From Acidobacteriota bacterium (GTDB lineage Bacteria; Acidobacteriota; Vicinamibacteria; Vicinamibacterales; UBA2999): 64,000 bases of DNA. Of the stretch, positions 38,484 through 47,900 are shown one piece after another (position 1 is the first letter of the stretch; each line of letters starts with the position of its first letter). The stretch spans positions 124,001 to 188,000 of the forward strand of contig JAUYQQ010000009.1 in NCBI GenBank assembly GCA_030697165.1, given 5' to 3'. A program made the position numbers and the translations under genes. The notes beneath the pieces are model-generated. The model did not search any database and was not told the origin of the DNA. It saw nothing but the letters and a program-made list of their open reading frames with translations.

Positions 38484-38963
38484 CTATCGGGGAAGCACGG
38501 CACCATAAAACGCATCCATCTCGCGGATCACATCGACCTCTTTTTCGCGATACAGATAGTGCGGACCGTTCATCATAACGACTCGGCCGCCGGCCACTTC
38601 CCGCCGAAACTTCTCGGCCGTTCGCTCGACGAGCGAATTCCATTCGGTCCGCCAATACTCGTCCAGCCGAGCGCGCATCGCGGTCGACGCTCCGGGCGGC
38701 GGGTAAGGATGACGGTCTTGGATGGCGAACAGGGCCAAGGCAGGCACCCGAACTGCCGCGAAGTCTGACGGGTGTGTGTTCCACCACCGGTCAATCTGCT
38801 CCGAAACAGATCCGACAGGCGACTTCGGAGGCCCCTGAGGATCCTTCATCATGACGCGCCAGGCCGCAGCGGGGTCGACCGCAGCGTCGATGAACACCAT
38901 CGACAACACCCGCGCTGGGTACAAACGGGCGAATTGCATCATCTCTGTGCCCGCCATCGAGTC
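38484..38963 (-). pseudogene. Alpha/beta hydrolase, N-terminal half missing
   Basis: The C-terminal 155 residues look like an alpha/beta hydrolase: DSMAGTEMMQFARLYPARV (nucleophile-elbow region, where GHS is expected but RDS is found), VFIDAAVDPAA, VPALALFAIQDRH and a late His in MNGPHYLYREKEV. Upstream of the elbow the frame stays open for about 110 codons but reads as low-complexity Arg/Gly/Ser sequence with repeat-derived parts and no hydrolase core strands. ATG 38957 is available but would start after the catalytic loop. Best read as a 5'-truncated gene beside a repeat cluster. Confidence 0.6.
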
Positions 38964-39093
38964 TCGTCGTCGGGCGGAGCGCCCGCGCAGCCGGCGGGAG
39001 TCGGGGCGGCCGGTCACTGTTTGGACAGAGGGAATCAACATCGCCCCGACGGGCAGGTTGCTTACAGACAACTCGCTGCGAGCGCAACGAGAT

Positions 39094-39120
39094 AGGCAAC
39101 CCCAAGAAGGGGTTGCCTCC
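39094..39120. repeat. REP-like palindrome, GGAG foot
   Basis: Stem AGGCAACCCC/GGGGTTGCCT, loop AAGAA, then CTCC overlapping the arm end (GGAG on the minus strand). Confidence 0.7.
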
Positions 39121-39201
39121 ACCTCCAGAGCGAGCGGCGAGTTGACAGCCGTTGCGGAGCGGGCGCGGAGTCCGATGGCGAGATGCCTGGACTGACCGAA
39201 C

Positions 39202-39227
39202 GGCGCCCCATAAAAGGGGCGCCCTAC
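39202..39227. repeat. REP-like palindrome, GTAG foot
   Basis: Stem GGCGCCCC/GGGGCGCC, loop ATAAAA, then CTAC. Confidence 0.7.
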
Positions 39228-39234
39228 AACGGGC

Positions 39235-39259
39235 GGCGGGTCTGAAGACCCACCTCTAC
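39235..39259. repeat. REP-like palindrome, GTAG foot
   Basis: Stem GGCGGGTCT/AGACCCACC with one mismatch, then TCTAC. Same family as 2436-2461 and 32513-32538. Confidence 0.7.
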
Positions 39260-39271
39260 GACCGCTTCCTG

Positions 39272-39294
39272 GTCCGCCTAAAGGCGGACGCCAC
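39272..39294. repeat. REP-like palindrome, GTGG foot
   Basis: Stem GTCCGCCT/AGGCGGAC, loop AA, then GCCAC. Same stem as the element in hrpB. Confidence 0.7.
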
Positions 39295-39309
39295 ATAACT
39301 AGGCGGAGT

Positions 39310-41481
39310 CTACTTCACCGCCTGCTGCAACGCCTTCGTCGCTTCTTCCACTTGCGCGGCCAGGGCGTTCACGGCTGACGACACGGTGCGCACGCCGCCT
39401 TGCGCCTCGGTAAAGCGGCCTTCTTCCAGTCCCTCACGAATCTGAGGCATGGTCTTCACACCGTAGCCGGTGTAGAAGCCCGGCGCGTAGATCTGGTGCT
39501 TGAACCACTCGCGACGGGGCAGGCCTTCGGTGTTTCCCAGTTTTCGCTCTGACGTGATCAGCAACTGGTTGAGCGCCTGCAGATCCTTGCGTGCCTGCAG
39601 CGCTTGCGTGTTGGCGCGACCGAGCGAACCGTAGGCCTTCTCGAACGCGCGGCCGGCATCGCGCAGCTTCTCCACCGCCGAACGCACCTGCCGCAGGTCC
39701 ACGTTCGACTCCTTCTTCGTCGCCGCCAGCGCTTCGAGCTCGACCACGTAGCGCATCAGCGTGTCGGCCGTGTCGGTGAACTGGAACGGCAGCACCGGCG
39801 CATCGGCCAGGCGCAGGATCAGCGTGCCGGTCAACTGCGCCAGCGTGCGGCCGTAGCTGTAGTCGGTGTCCGAATAGGTCTGGTACCACTTGATGGTGTC
39901 GTACGCGGAGTGGTACACGCCACCCGGGCTCTCGCCGCCGAAACTGACGTTGAGCGACGACAGCGTGAGGTGCTGCAGGAACGGCGTGAAGTCCGAGCCC
40001 GATCCGAGTGGGGCAATGCGGAACGACGGATCGGCCTCCGCTGCCTTGCGCTCGGACTCCGGGTGGCCCAGGATGGCGCGGCGGCGGCCCTCGTCGAACA
40101 CCGGCTTGCCGGTGCGCGGATCCATGATCTCTTTGGCCACTTCGCCGAGGAACTGCTGCAAGCCGTGCGAACCGCCGGCATTCAGCCAACCCTTACCCGT
40201 GCCGTCAGTGTTGATGTAGACCGCCGCCTTCTGCTTGAGCTCGGCGTTGTTCTTCTCGGCCCACTCGGTCGATCCGAGCAAGCCCCACTCTTCGCCATCC
40301 CACAACGCGATCTTGATCGTGCGCGAGGGCCGCCAGCCGGTCTTGAGCAATTCGCCAAGACCGCGGGCCGTCTCCATCAAAGACGAGGCGCCGCTGATCG
40401 GATCGTCGGCGCCCATCACCCACGCGTCGTGATGGTTGCCGAAGATCACCCATTCGTCGACGCGCGTGGTGCCGGGAATGGTCACCATCACGTTGTAGAG
40501 CGGACGGTTTTTCCACTCGAACGACAGCTTCATGTGCAGCTGCGCCGGGCCGGGGCCAAGGTGATACGTCACTGGCAGCGCGCCCCGCCATTCGACCGGG
40601 GCGACCGGCCCTTTCAACTGCTTCAGGATCGGCAGCGCGTCGCCGTAGCCGATTGGCAGCACCGGAATCTTCATGATGGTCTGCGATTCCTCCATCCGGA
40701 GCTTCTTGCCGCCGGCCTCGCTGCCCCAGCCGGGAGTGAGAGGATCGCCCGGGTGAATCGGCATGTCCATCACACTGCCGCGCTGCGCGCCGAACTCGGG
40801 GCGATAAGGACCGTTCGGATAGACCTCGCCCTGGAAGTAGCCATCGTCTCGAGGATCGGAATAGATCAGGCAACCGATGGCGCCATTCTCATACGCCACC
40901 TTGGGCTTGATGCCGCGCCAGCCGGCGCCGTAGCGTGCCAGCACGATCTTGCCCTTGACGCTGATGCCAAGCTCCTTCAGTCGCTCGTAATCGGCCGGCA
41001 TGCCGTAGTTCACGTAGACCACTTCGCCGGTCACGTCGCCATCGGCCGAATAGGCGTTGTAGACGGGCGTCTGGTCGCCAGAGTCGGGATCTTCCGGCAG
41101 CACCGGCTCCTTGAGCAGCAGCGAATGCTTGACCGGCGCCACCAGCTCAACGCTCGTTTCCACGGGCCACGGCATCATCGCCTCGAACTCTTCGATGCGC
41201 GCGTCGAGGCCGAACGACGTGAACCTGGCCAGCGCGTACTCGGCCACCTTCTTCGAAGACGGCTGACCGGCCACGTGCGACTCGCCGGCCATGGCCTCCA
41301 TGTACTCCTTGAGCCGCGCCGCGTCGGGGATCTTCCTGAACTGCGCCTCGCGCGCCCGCTGCGCGGCGACGGCATCGTCTGGAAATCCGCGAAGACCCGG
41401 CGACTGCGCGGTGACAGGCAGCTGAACAAGAACCAGGGCCAGGACGGCCACCAGTGCAAACGTGCGTAGGGAGCGGGGCAT
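39310..41481 (-). CDS. M28 family peptidase with PA domain (glutamate carboxypeptidase II-like)
   Basis: 723 residues from ATG 41481, selected because it starts a clean signal peptide (RTFALVAVLALVLVQLPVTAQ) 7 bases after a minus-strand TATAAA. A PA domain (about 125-290, GKIVLARYGAGWRGIKPKVA) interrupts the protease region. Zinc ligands: GNHHDAWVMGADDPISG (His and Asp), DGEEWGLLGSTEW (Glu pair), and YHSAYDT (late His). A C-terminal helical dimerisation domain closes the protein. This is the order of human PSMA/GCPII. Role: exported carboxypeptidase on acidic peptides, inferred. Divergent from the thioredoxin-like gene across a 37-bp palindrome. Confidence 0.93.
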   Translation of the reverse strand: MPRSLRTFALVAVLALVLVQLPVTAQSPGLRGFPDDAVAAQRAREAQFRKIPDAARLKEYMEAMAGESHVAGQPSSKKVAEYALARFTSFGLDARIEEFEAMMPWPVETSVELVAPVKHSLLLKEPVLPEDPDSGDQTPVYNAYSADGDVTGEVVYVNYGMPADYERLKELGISVKGKIVLARYGAGWRGIKPKVAYENGAIGCLIYSDPRDDGYFQGEVYPNGPYRPEFGAQRGSVMDMPIHPGDPLTPGWGSEAGGKKLRMEESQTIMKIPVLPIGYGDALPILKQLKGPVAPVEWRGALPVTYHLGPGPAQLHMKLSFEWKNRPLYNVMVTIPGTTRVDEWVIFGNHHDAWVMGADDPISGASSLMETARGLGELLKTGWRPSRTIKIALWDGEEWGLLGSTEWAEKNNAELKQKAAVYINTDGTGKGWLNAGGSHGLQQFLGEVAKEIMDPRTGKPVFDEGRRRAILGHPESERKAAEADPSFRIAPLGSGSDFTPFLQHLTLSSLNVSFGGESPGGVYHSAYDTIKWYQTYSDTDYSYGRTLAQLTGTLILRLADAPVLPFQFTDTADTLMRYVVELEALAATKKESNVDLRQVRSAVEKLRDAGRAFEKAYGSLGRANTQALQARKDLQALNQLLITSERKLGNTEGLPRREWFKHQIYAPGFYTGYGVKTMPQIREGLEEGRFTEAQGGVRTVSSAVNALAAQVEEATKALQQAVK

Positions 41482-41518
41482 CCGAGGTTTATATCGCAGT
41501 TTGCGATATCCTCGGCGG
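41482..41518. promoter_or_regulatory. Palindromic divergent promoter region
   Basis: The whole 37-base gap reads CCGAGG-TTT-ATATCGCA, GT, TGCGATAT-CCTCGG-CGG: a near-perfect palindrome with a 3-base indel. It holds a minus-strand TATAAA and a plus-strand TATCCT, each 6-7 bases from its ATG. It could be an operator shared by both genes. Confidence 0.55.
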
Positions 41519-42490
41519 ATGACCCGCATACTCCCGGCGCTGCTCTTGTCTCTGATTGTCGCCTCGTCTTCTTTCGCGCAAGACGCTGCGAAGCCTGCCG
41601 CGCCGCCGCAGACGATCGTCCAGAAAGTGCGCGCGGCCATCGGCGAGAACGACTTCGTCAAGGCCGAGAAGCTGGTGCTCGACGACATGGCCGCCAACGG
41701 CACGACGCCAATCGCCATCGAAGCTTTTTCGTGGCTCGGCCGCGGCGCGGTCGCCGCCAAGAACTACGACGCGGCCATGACCTATGCCGCCCGCACCTAC
41801 GAAATCGTCGAGGAGCAACTGAAGACGCGGAAACTGGACGATGAGGCGCGGTTGCCGATTGCCCTGGGCGCGGCCATCGAAGTGACCGCGCTCGCCTCGG
41901 CAGGACAGGGCCGCCGTTCCGAGGCCGTCCTCTACCTGCGCCGCGAACTCGACACCTACCAGGACACGTCGATCGTCGAACGCCTCAACAAGAACGTCAA
42001 CCTGCTGAGCCTCGAGGGCTCGACGGCGTTTCCCGTGGACAGCCCGAAGTGGATTGGCGCGGCGCCGCCGGCGATGGCGGCGCTCAAGGGCAAGCCGGTG
42101 ATCCTCTACCTGTGGGCGCACTGGTGCCCCGACTGCAAGGCCCAGGGGCCGGTCCTCGCAACACTGCTGGAGAAGTACAAGAGCACCGGCTTGACGCTGG
42201 TGGCGCCGACCAAGTTCTACGGCTACGTCGCCAAGCGCCAGCCGGCCGGTCCGGACGAGGAGCTGACCTATCTCACGGGTGTCCGCGACAGCGACTACCC
42301 GTGGATGAAGAACATCCCGGTGCCAATCAGCGAGCAGATTTTCGCGCAGTACGGCGTCTCGACGACGCCCACGCTGGTGCTGATTGATCGGGCGGGCAAC
42401 GTCTCGAAGTACAACCCGGGGCAGTTGACCATGGAGCAGTTGGAGCCGCTGGTTCAGAAGATTGTCGCGCCGATGGGATCCGCTCGCTGA
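41519..42490 (+). CDS. Exported thioredoxin-like (TlpA-type) protein
   Basis: 323 residues from ATG 41519. A signal peptide (ILPALLLSLIVASSSFAQ) is followed by a helical TPR-like region (about 30-170) and a C-terminal thioredoxin fold (about 185-320) with the active site WAHWCPDCKAQGP (CPDC) and the cis-Pro in STTPTLVLIDRAG. Role: periplasmic thiol-disulfide exchange; in this context it might serve cytochrome c maturation or the nearby haem-copper enzymes, which is inference. Neighbours: divergent M28 peptidase; convergent cytochrome-PHM gene, separated by a REP element. Confidence 0.87.
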   Translation: MTRILPALLLSLIVASSSFAQDAAKPAAPPQTIVQKVRAAIGENDFVKAEKLVLDDMAANGTTPIAIEAFSWLGRGAVAAKNYDAAMTYAARTYEIVEEQLKTRKLDDEARLPIALGAAIEVTALASAGQGRRSEAVLYLRRELDTYQDTSIVERLNKNVNLLSLEGSTAFPVDSPKWIGAAPPAMAALKGKPVILYLWAHWCPDCKAQGPVLATLLEKYKSTGLTLVAPTKFYGYVAKRQPAGPDEELTYLTGVRDSDYPWMKNIPVPISEQIFAQYGVSTTPTLVLIDRAGNVSKYNPGQLTMEQLEPLVQKIVAPMGSAR

Positions 42491-42497
42491 TAGCACG

Positions 42498-42520
42498 GTC
42501 CGGCTAAAGCCGGACGCCAC
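42498..42520. repeat. REP-like palindrome, GTGG foot, between convergent genes
   Basis: Stem GTCCGGCT/AGCCGGAC, loop AA, then GCCAC. Lies in the 35-base gap between two convergent stops, so it may act as a two-way terminator. Confidence 0.75.
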
Positions 42521-42525
42521 ATCAG

Positions 42526-44355
42526 TTATTGCGGCAGGCGCCTGAGATACTCGGCGCGCCTCGCCAGCACGCGCGGCGCCAGGGCCTCGGGCATGGGCAG
42601 CTTGATGGCTCGATCGATCATCTCAATCGCCAGGTCGAACGACCCGCTCATCGCGTAGGCTTCGGACAATCCAAACAGCGCCTGCGGGTTCGCCGGGTCG
42701 AGGCGAACCGCTTCCTGCAGATGCTTCAAGGCATAACCCGTCTTTCCCTGCGCGAGCAATACCTGCCCCAGGTTGTTGTGCGCCAGCGCGTAATCGGGAC
42801 GGCGAGCGAGAGCGGCACGGAAAGCGGCAGTCGCATCATCGAGGCGGCCGGCCTGGGCCAGGGCGGTGCCCAGGTTGAAGCGAGCCGCCGCCGAATCGGG
42901 CTTGAGCGTCACGGTCGCCTCGAAGTGCCGGATTGCCGGCGCCATCTGCCCGATCCCCATGTACAGCAACGCCACATCGTCGTGCAGCTCGACGTCACTG
43001 GGATCCACGCGCAGCATCGTTTCGTAGCCGGCAATGTCCTCGACGGTCATCTTGGTTGCGATTTGATCGCGCATCAGCTGGCGGTCGCGGTCGTTGGCCG
43101 CGAGCAACTGGAACCAGAGGTCGCCCATCTCGTCCTTCGAACGCTGGCCCCAGTAGACCTTGGCAGGCGGCAGCTCAGGATTGCGGATGTTGTCGGCCGA
43201 ATTGTCGTAGGTGTACTCCATCGACAGCCGCGTGCCCTTCGGCAGGCGAATCGGCGTAGCGTGGCGATAGACATGCTGCCAGCGGAAGTCCCAGTCGGTG
43301 ATGTGCATCACCACGCGCGACGTCCCGTCCGGCAGGTGCGCCGTGCCGCGGATCTTGCGGGCGCGGTAGTGGGCGTGCGGCTGCACCGCCAGCAGGTCGG
43401 CATCGACCGGCAGCGTGTAGGCATCGCGAATCACATAGCGCGGCTCGCCAGGCGGAATCTCGATGGCCTGGGAACCCAACCGCAGGATGGTCGGTGTCCG
43501 CGTGGGCGGCTGGTCGCTGAAGTACAAGCCGATCTCGGGCAACACCTGTTCCACCGCTCCGCTCGGCTGCAGGTGCAACTGCACCACCAAGTCGCTGCCC
43601 GGCTCGAGCGTCCACGCCAGATCGGGCGGCACGAGGGGCGCGACCTGGCCAGGGGTCCAGCCAAGGAAGTGGCCATCGGGGTACTCGGCCGATCGCGGCA
43701 TCAGGCCGTCGTACCCGGGCAGCGGATCCGCCTCGTCCAACTTGCGCGTGGCATCCGTGCGATCGATGCGGATGTTGGCGTGATGCACCACCCGCGGATT
43801 GCCGGGGTGAAACTCGATGCCGCGAACGTAGGTTCGCTTCGTCACGGGCAGGCGGATGGCGAAGATGCGAAACGCGTCGGTCGGCTGCGGCGCCAGCGTG
43901 TACGCGCGCGATGGCTTCACGATCAGGTCCGGTTGTCCCAGTAGCCAGCCGTCGGGCAGTTTCGGCAGCGCCGGCAGCGCACCCGGATCACCCTCCGGCG
44001 CGCCAGCGGCCGCCCACGTCTCGAGCCGGGCGATCTGCTCGTCGTTCAGCGGGTCCTGTCCCACGAAGTGGCCAACGCCGGGCTCCACCTTCCATGGCGG
44101 CATGAAGCGGCTCTTGGTGACCGTGGCAATCTGCGTCGCGCGTCGGCGCACCTCGTCGTACGTGGTGAGGGCAAACGGCGCCGGACCGCCCTTGCGATGA
44201 CACGATACGCACGACTTGAAGACGATCGGCGCGATGTCTGTTGTGAAAGTCACGTCCTGCGCGCTGGCAGACGCTTGGAGGGCGATGGCTTCAGCCATCG
44301 CCACGACTGTCACAGCGACGGCTAAAGCCGTCGCTCTCCGAACGGTAGGGGTCAC
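42526..44355 (-). CDS. Monohaem cytochrome c fused to a PHM-like copper monooxygenase, with C-terminal TPRs
   Basis: 609 residues from GTG 44355, chosen because it overlaps the upstream TGA (GTGA); ATG 44379 is the alternative. A signal peptide (VVAMAEAIALQASASAQ) is followed by a haem site CVSCH (about 49-53). The middle domain carries copper ligands in the order seen in peptidylglycine hydroxylating monooxygenase: VVHHANI (191-192), VQLHLQ (261), QPHAHYR (327, 329) and SKDEMGD (Met 410). TPRs (about 440-605) end the protein. Role: probably a periplasmic copper hydroxylase fed electrons by its own haem; substrate unknown. Its signal peptide is encoded by an inverted REP pair. Confidence 0.8.
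   Translation of the reverse strand: MTPTVRRATALAVAVTVVAMAEAIALQASASAQDVTFTTDIAPIVFKSCVSCHRKGGPAPFALTTYDEVRRRATQIATVTKSRFMPPWKVEPGVGHFVGQDPLNDEQIARLETWAAAGAPEGDPGALPALPKLPDGWLLGQPDLIVKPSRAYTLAPQPTDAFRIFAIRLPVTKRTYVRGIEFHPGNPRVVHHANIRIDRTDATRKLDEADPLPGYDGLMPRSAEYPDGHFLGWTPGQVAPLVPPDLAWTLEPGSDLVVQLHLQPSGAVEQVLPEIGLYFSDQPPTRTPTILRLGSQAIEIPPGEPRYVIRDAYTLPVDADLLAVQPHAHYRARKIRGTAHLPDGTSRVVMHITDWDFRWQHVYRHATPIRLPKGTRLSMEYTYDNSADNIRNPELPPAKVYWGQRSKDEMGDLWFQLLAANDRDRQLMRDQIATKMTVEDIAGYETMLRVDPSDVELHDDVALLYMGIGQMAPAIRHFEATVTLKPDSAAARFNLGTALAQAGRLDDATAAFRAALARRPDYALAHNNLGQVLLAQGKTGYALKHLQEAVRLDPANPQALFGLSEAYAMSGSFDLAIEMIDRAIKLPMPEALAPRVLARRAEYLRRLPQ
44277..44339. repeat. Inverted REP pair (BIME-like) encoding a signal peptide
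   Basis: Left: GGAG (44277-44280) then stem GCGATGGCT/AGCCATCGC (44282-44301). Right: stem GCGACGGCT/AGCCGTCGC (44315-44334) followed by CTCC (44336-44339). Opposite orientation. The minus-strand translation gives ATALAVAVTVVAMAEAIAL, the hydrophobic core of the signal. Confidence 0.8.
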
Positions 44356-44888
44356 TTGATTAGATCCCCCAGGAAACATCCCACAGCTTGTGTCTCGCGC
44401 ACGGCAACCGGCTTGCCTTGCACAACGGCCTCGAGCGCGCGTTCCAGCGTGCGTTCGGTGGGCTGCGGCCGGTCCTTGCCGAAATCAATGTAGCGGTCGT
44501 CGATCCGGCCCCGGTACAACACCTGTCCGCCGGCGCCGATGACGGCCACCTCCGGTGTCACCTTCACCCCGGTGTGCTTCACCAACTCCTGTGCGGTATC
44601 GCGCACGGCGGGGATGGCATAGCCAAACTTCTTCATGTGTTCGCCGATTACCGCGGGCGTATCGGTGGCCGCCGGATACACCAGCGTGAAGGCAAAGCCC
44701 CGCGTCGCGAACTTCGCCGCGAGGTCCTGGATCTCTGGCGCGTAGCGATTGGAGATCGGGCAGTCGGTGGTCACAAAGATCAGGACGCTGGCGCCCTGAC
44801 CGGCTGGCCGGACGAGTGGATCGACGGCCTTGCCCGTCAAATCGGCGACAGCCGCCAACTGTAGAGCCAGAGCGAGGTGGAGCAACAT
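44352..44888 (-). CDS. Exported redoxin-domain protein
   Basis: 178 residues. A weak N-terminal signal (LLHLALALQLAAVA) precedes a thioredoxin-like fold with VLIFVTTDCPISNRYAPEI, where a single Cys sits at the peroxidatic-like position, and VTPEVAVIGAGGQVLYRGRI with the cis-Pro. A late Cys occurs in AVGCFLGD. The DCPISNRY motif is common in redoxins encoded beside cytochrome c-type proteins. Role: possibly thiol peroxidase or metal/haem delivery in the periplasm. It is coupled to the downstream cytochrome-PHM gene by the GTGA overlap. Confidence 0.8.
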   Translation of the reverse strand: MLLHLALALQLAAVADLTGKAVDPLVRPAGQGASVLIFVTTDCPISNRYAPEIQDLAAKFATRGFAFTLVYPAATDTPAVIGEHMKKFGYAIPAVRDTAQELVKHTGVKVTPEVAVIGAGGQVLYRGRIDDRYIDFGKDRPQPTERTLERALEAVVQGKPVAVRETQAVGCFLGDLIK

Positions 44889-44910
44889 CGGGTGGCTTCA
44901 GTATAGGAAG

Positions 44911-44944
44911 AAAAAGAACGGCGGGGGTGTTTTAAGCCCCCGCC
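44911..44944 (-). terminator. Rho-independent-type terminator after the TonB receptor gene
   Basis: On the minus strand: GGCGGGGG, a 9-base loop, CCCCCGCC, then GTTCTTTTTCTT. It lies between the receptor gene and the redoxin gene and would separate their transcripts. Confidence 0.75.
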
Positions 44945-44951
44945 CTTCCCG

Positions 44952-44974
44952 GTCCGGCTAAAGCCGGACGCTAC
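44952..44974. repeat. REP-like palindrome, GTAG foot
   Basis: Stem GTCCGGCT/AGCCGGAC, loop AA, then GCTAC. Ten bases past the receptor stop codon. Confidence 0.75.
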
Positions 44975-44983
44975 ATCCGAGTC

Positions 44984-47900
44984 TTACCAGGTCATATCCA
45001 CACCAACGCGGATGATGCGGCCCTGGAGGATTACGGAAGGCCGCATGTAGGCGGCCGCGCCGAACTGCACCGACGAAACCGAGGAGTAGTCGTCCGAGTT
45101 CAGGGCGTTGAAGAGGTCAACCTTCGGCGTCATCCGGAACGCGCCGAACTCGACTCGCTTGCTGAACGAGAAGTCCACCTGGTTGATGCGGGGGGTGAAC
45201 TCGGTTTCGGGCGCCACGAGCGGCACCTGCAGGTTAGCCACGCCGCTGGCGGCGAGCGCGGGCAGCACCAGCCCACCCGGCGTGCAGGGACCCGTACAGT
45301 TGGCGGCGTAGCGCGTGGCCGAAGTCAGCTGCCAGAAAGTACCCTGGCCGTTGGGACGGTCGAACCCGGTGCCGGCCGTGAAGCCGCCGTAGGCCTGCGC
45401 GGCGGTGCCGGTGAGGTAGCCGTTCAGGTTCTGCCACGAGGCGCTGACCGACACGCCCCAGAACGGCAGCGGGTAGACCACGGTGGCCTTGACCTGCTTC
45501 TGCCACGGAATGCCGCTCTCCGACTGGTCGCAGTACAGCGACCGATTGGGGTCGCTCGCCGCTGCGGCACAGACATTGTTGAGGCTGCGCTCGAGGTTGA
45601 AGCCGCCGAACGCGCGGACCCCGCGGGCCATGCGCGCATTGAAGTTAATGTCCATGCCGTTGTAGCTGCGCTTCATGTCGCTGTTGGTACTGTCGATGTT
45701 TGCGACCTGGCCGCGGAACTCGGGCTTGATCACCCAGGCAGGGATCACGCTGCCGTCGAGGGGGCTGACCACTTCGAAGCGGTTGTAGCTGGCCTCGTTC
45801 AGCAGCGAGTTCGTGCGCATCGTGATGTTCCTGAACGAGATGTGGTAATACTCGGCCGCCACGGAGAACCCGGAGAATAGCTCGTGCGTCACCCCGACGT
45901 TAATCGGCAGCGAGTAGGGGCGCTTGAGCCCGGGATCCGGCGTCGACAGCGACCGCACGCCGAAATTCGGGGACAGGTTGGCGAAGTTGATCTCACATCC
46001 GGCGGTCAGGTAGACGCAGCCGCGTTCGCCCTGCGCGATGTCGTCACCATTCACGTCGGTCCACGGCAGCGTGGCGGTCGTCAGGGCCGTCGGGTTGTAA
46101 AGCTGCGAGAACCCCGTCGTCTGGGCGGTCACGAACTTGTTGAGGCCGGCCCGCACGGCGGTGCGACCGTCGCCCGACAAGTCGTAGACGAGCGAGAGCC
46201 GAGGCGAAAAATCCTGCCACGTCGGAACCGCCTGGAACGAACTGTACGCAGGGCTGTTGGCGAATCGGCCGACCTGGGCCTCCTGGCCCCGGATGGTCTG
46301 CTTGTTGTAGTCGAAGCGCAGGCCAAGATTCAAGGTCAGGCGATCGAGGTTCCACGTGTCCTGGGCGAAGAAGCCGAGACTGGCGTTCAGGTCTTCACCG
46401 GTTCGAAGCGGCGTGTTCAAGACCGTCACCTGCAGCGGATTGCCGTTGTTGTAGGTCTGGTAGAGATCCGCGTTGGCGTTGTTGTAGCGGATGTACTTGC
46501 CGGTTTGCCAGGCGCCGCCCACCTTGATGGTGTGTGCGCCGGTGACATACGAGACCGCGCCCTGGAGGTTGTAGCGGTCTGGATAGTTGCCCAGCTGCGC
46601 GCCCGAGGCTCCCCACAGCAGGCCGGTGCTGTTGTCGTTCTTGCGGACGTTTCGATACCAGTCGGCGGTGTTGCGCTCGGCCAGAATGCCGGGCTGATAC
46701 AGGTTGTCGTAGCGCTCCCGATTGCCGGAGTAGCCCAACTCGAGCAGCAGCTTCGACGACAACGTCGAGGTCCACTTGATCGAGCCCGTGGCGAAGGTCG
46801 GCGTGTTCCAGATCACCGACGCCGTGTTCTGATCGGTCAAGGCGCCCATGGCGTGGCCGCGCAACCGCAGCGCGCGGTCCATATAGACGGCCACCTTATT
46901 GCGCTCTGATGCCTGCCACGTCAGGCGCACGACCGGGTTGTCCATCTTCTCGTCCGAGACGCCCTGCTCACAACTGTCGGGATTGGCCCGGCAGGCGGCG
47001 AAGGCCGCGGGCACATTCTGGCCCGCCGGGATCGCAAACGTGTTGGCAATGGGCCGGTCGTAGCGAGCCTTGCGGAACGCGCCGAAGAACCACAGCTTGT
47101 TCCTGACGATGGGTCCGCCCTGTTCGACGTTCCACTCGTAGAAGTTCGAGATCTTGTCGACGCCGGTGACGCCGAGCGCCCGCAGGTCGTCGGTCAGGTT
47201 GTCGCCCTGCCACCCGGACGGTGACTTGAAGCCCTTGGCGCCGCCGCGAAACTGGTTGCCGCCGTCCTTGGGAATCAGGTTCATGTTGACGCCGCCGGTC
47301 AGGGTCTCGGCGTTGCCGCCGGCCGTCTGGTAGACCGCTTCCTGCGTCATCGATTCGTTGTGGTACGCCTGCACGGCGCCGTCGCCCATCAGGCCGTTGG
47401 TCATCATGCCGTCCACCAGCACCACCGTCTGCGCGCCGCCCTGGCCGCGCACGGCGAAATAGGTCTGCTGCATCGCGCGCGAGCCGCCCACGTCGGGCAC
47501 GTTCAGCGTGACGCCGACGACCAGTTGGCCCAGGCCCTGGATGGTGCCGGCGGTCGGCACCGCGCTCAGCACATCGCGCGTCAGCACCTGCTGCTTGGCG
47601 TTGCTCTGCACGTCCACCACCGGCGAGGCGCCGGAGACAGTGACCGATTCCTGCAGCGTGCCAACGGACAGGTCGATGTTGATGGTCGCGACGAAGTTGC
47701 CCTGCAGTTCGACGCCGTCGCGAATCACGGTGTTGAAGCCCGGCAGCGTGTAGGTGAGCTTGTAGGTGCCAGGACGCAGGTCGCTGATGCGATAGCTGCC
47801 GTTGGCATCGGTGATCGCCGAACGCACGCCCTCGATCAGGGCCGGGCTCGCGGCTTCCACCGTCACCCCAGGCATCACCGCGCCCGACGTGTCTTTCACT

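Larger units (their letters stand above)
38964..39309. other. Gene-free region with decayed sequence and a REP cluster
   Basis: No credible gene. Holds four palindromes in the same orientation (listed separately at 39094, 39202, 39235 and 39272) and GC-rich remnant sequence around 38964-39090 of unknown origin. Confidence 0.55.

Noticed and set aside
39094-39294. Possible CRISPR-like array
   Set aside because: The four units have different stem sequences and uneven spacing, and there are no cas genes; they fit REP elements.
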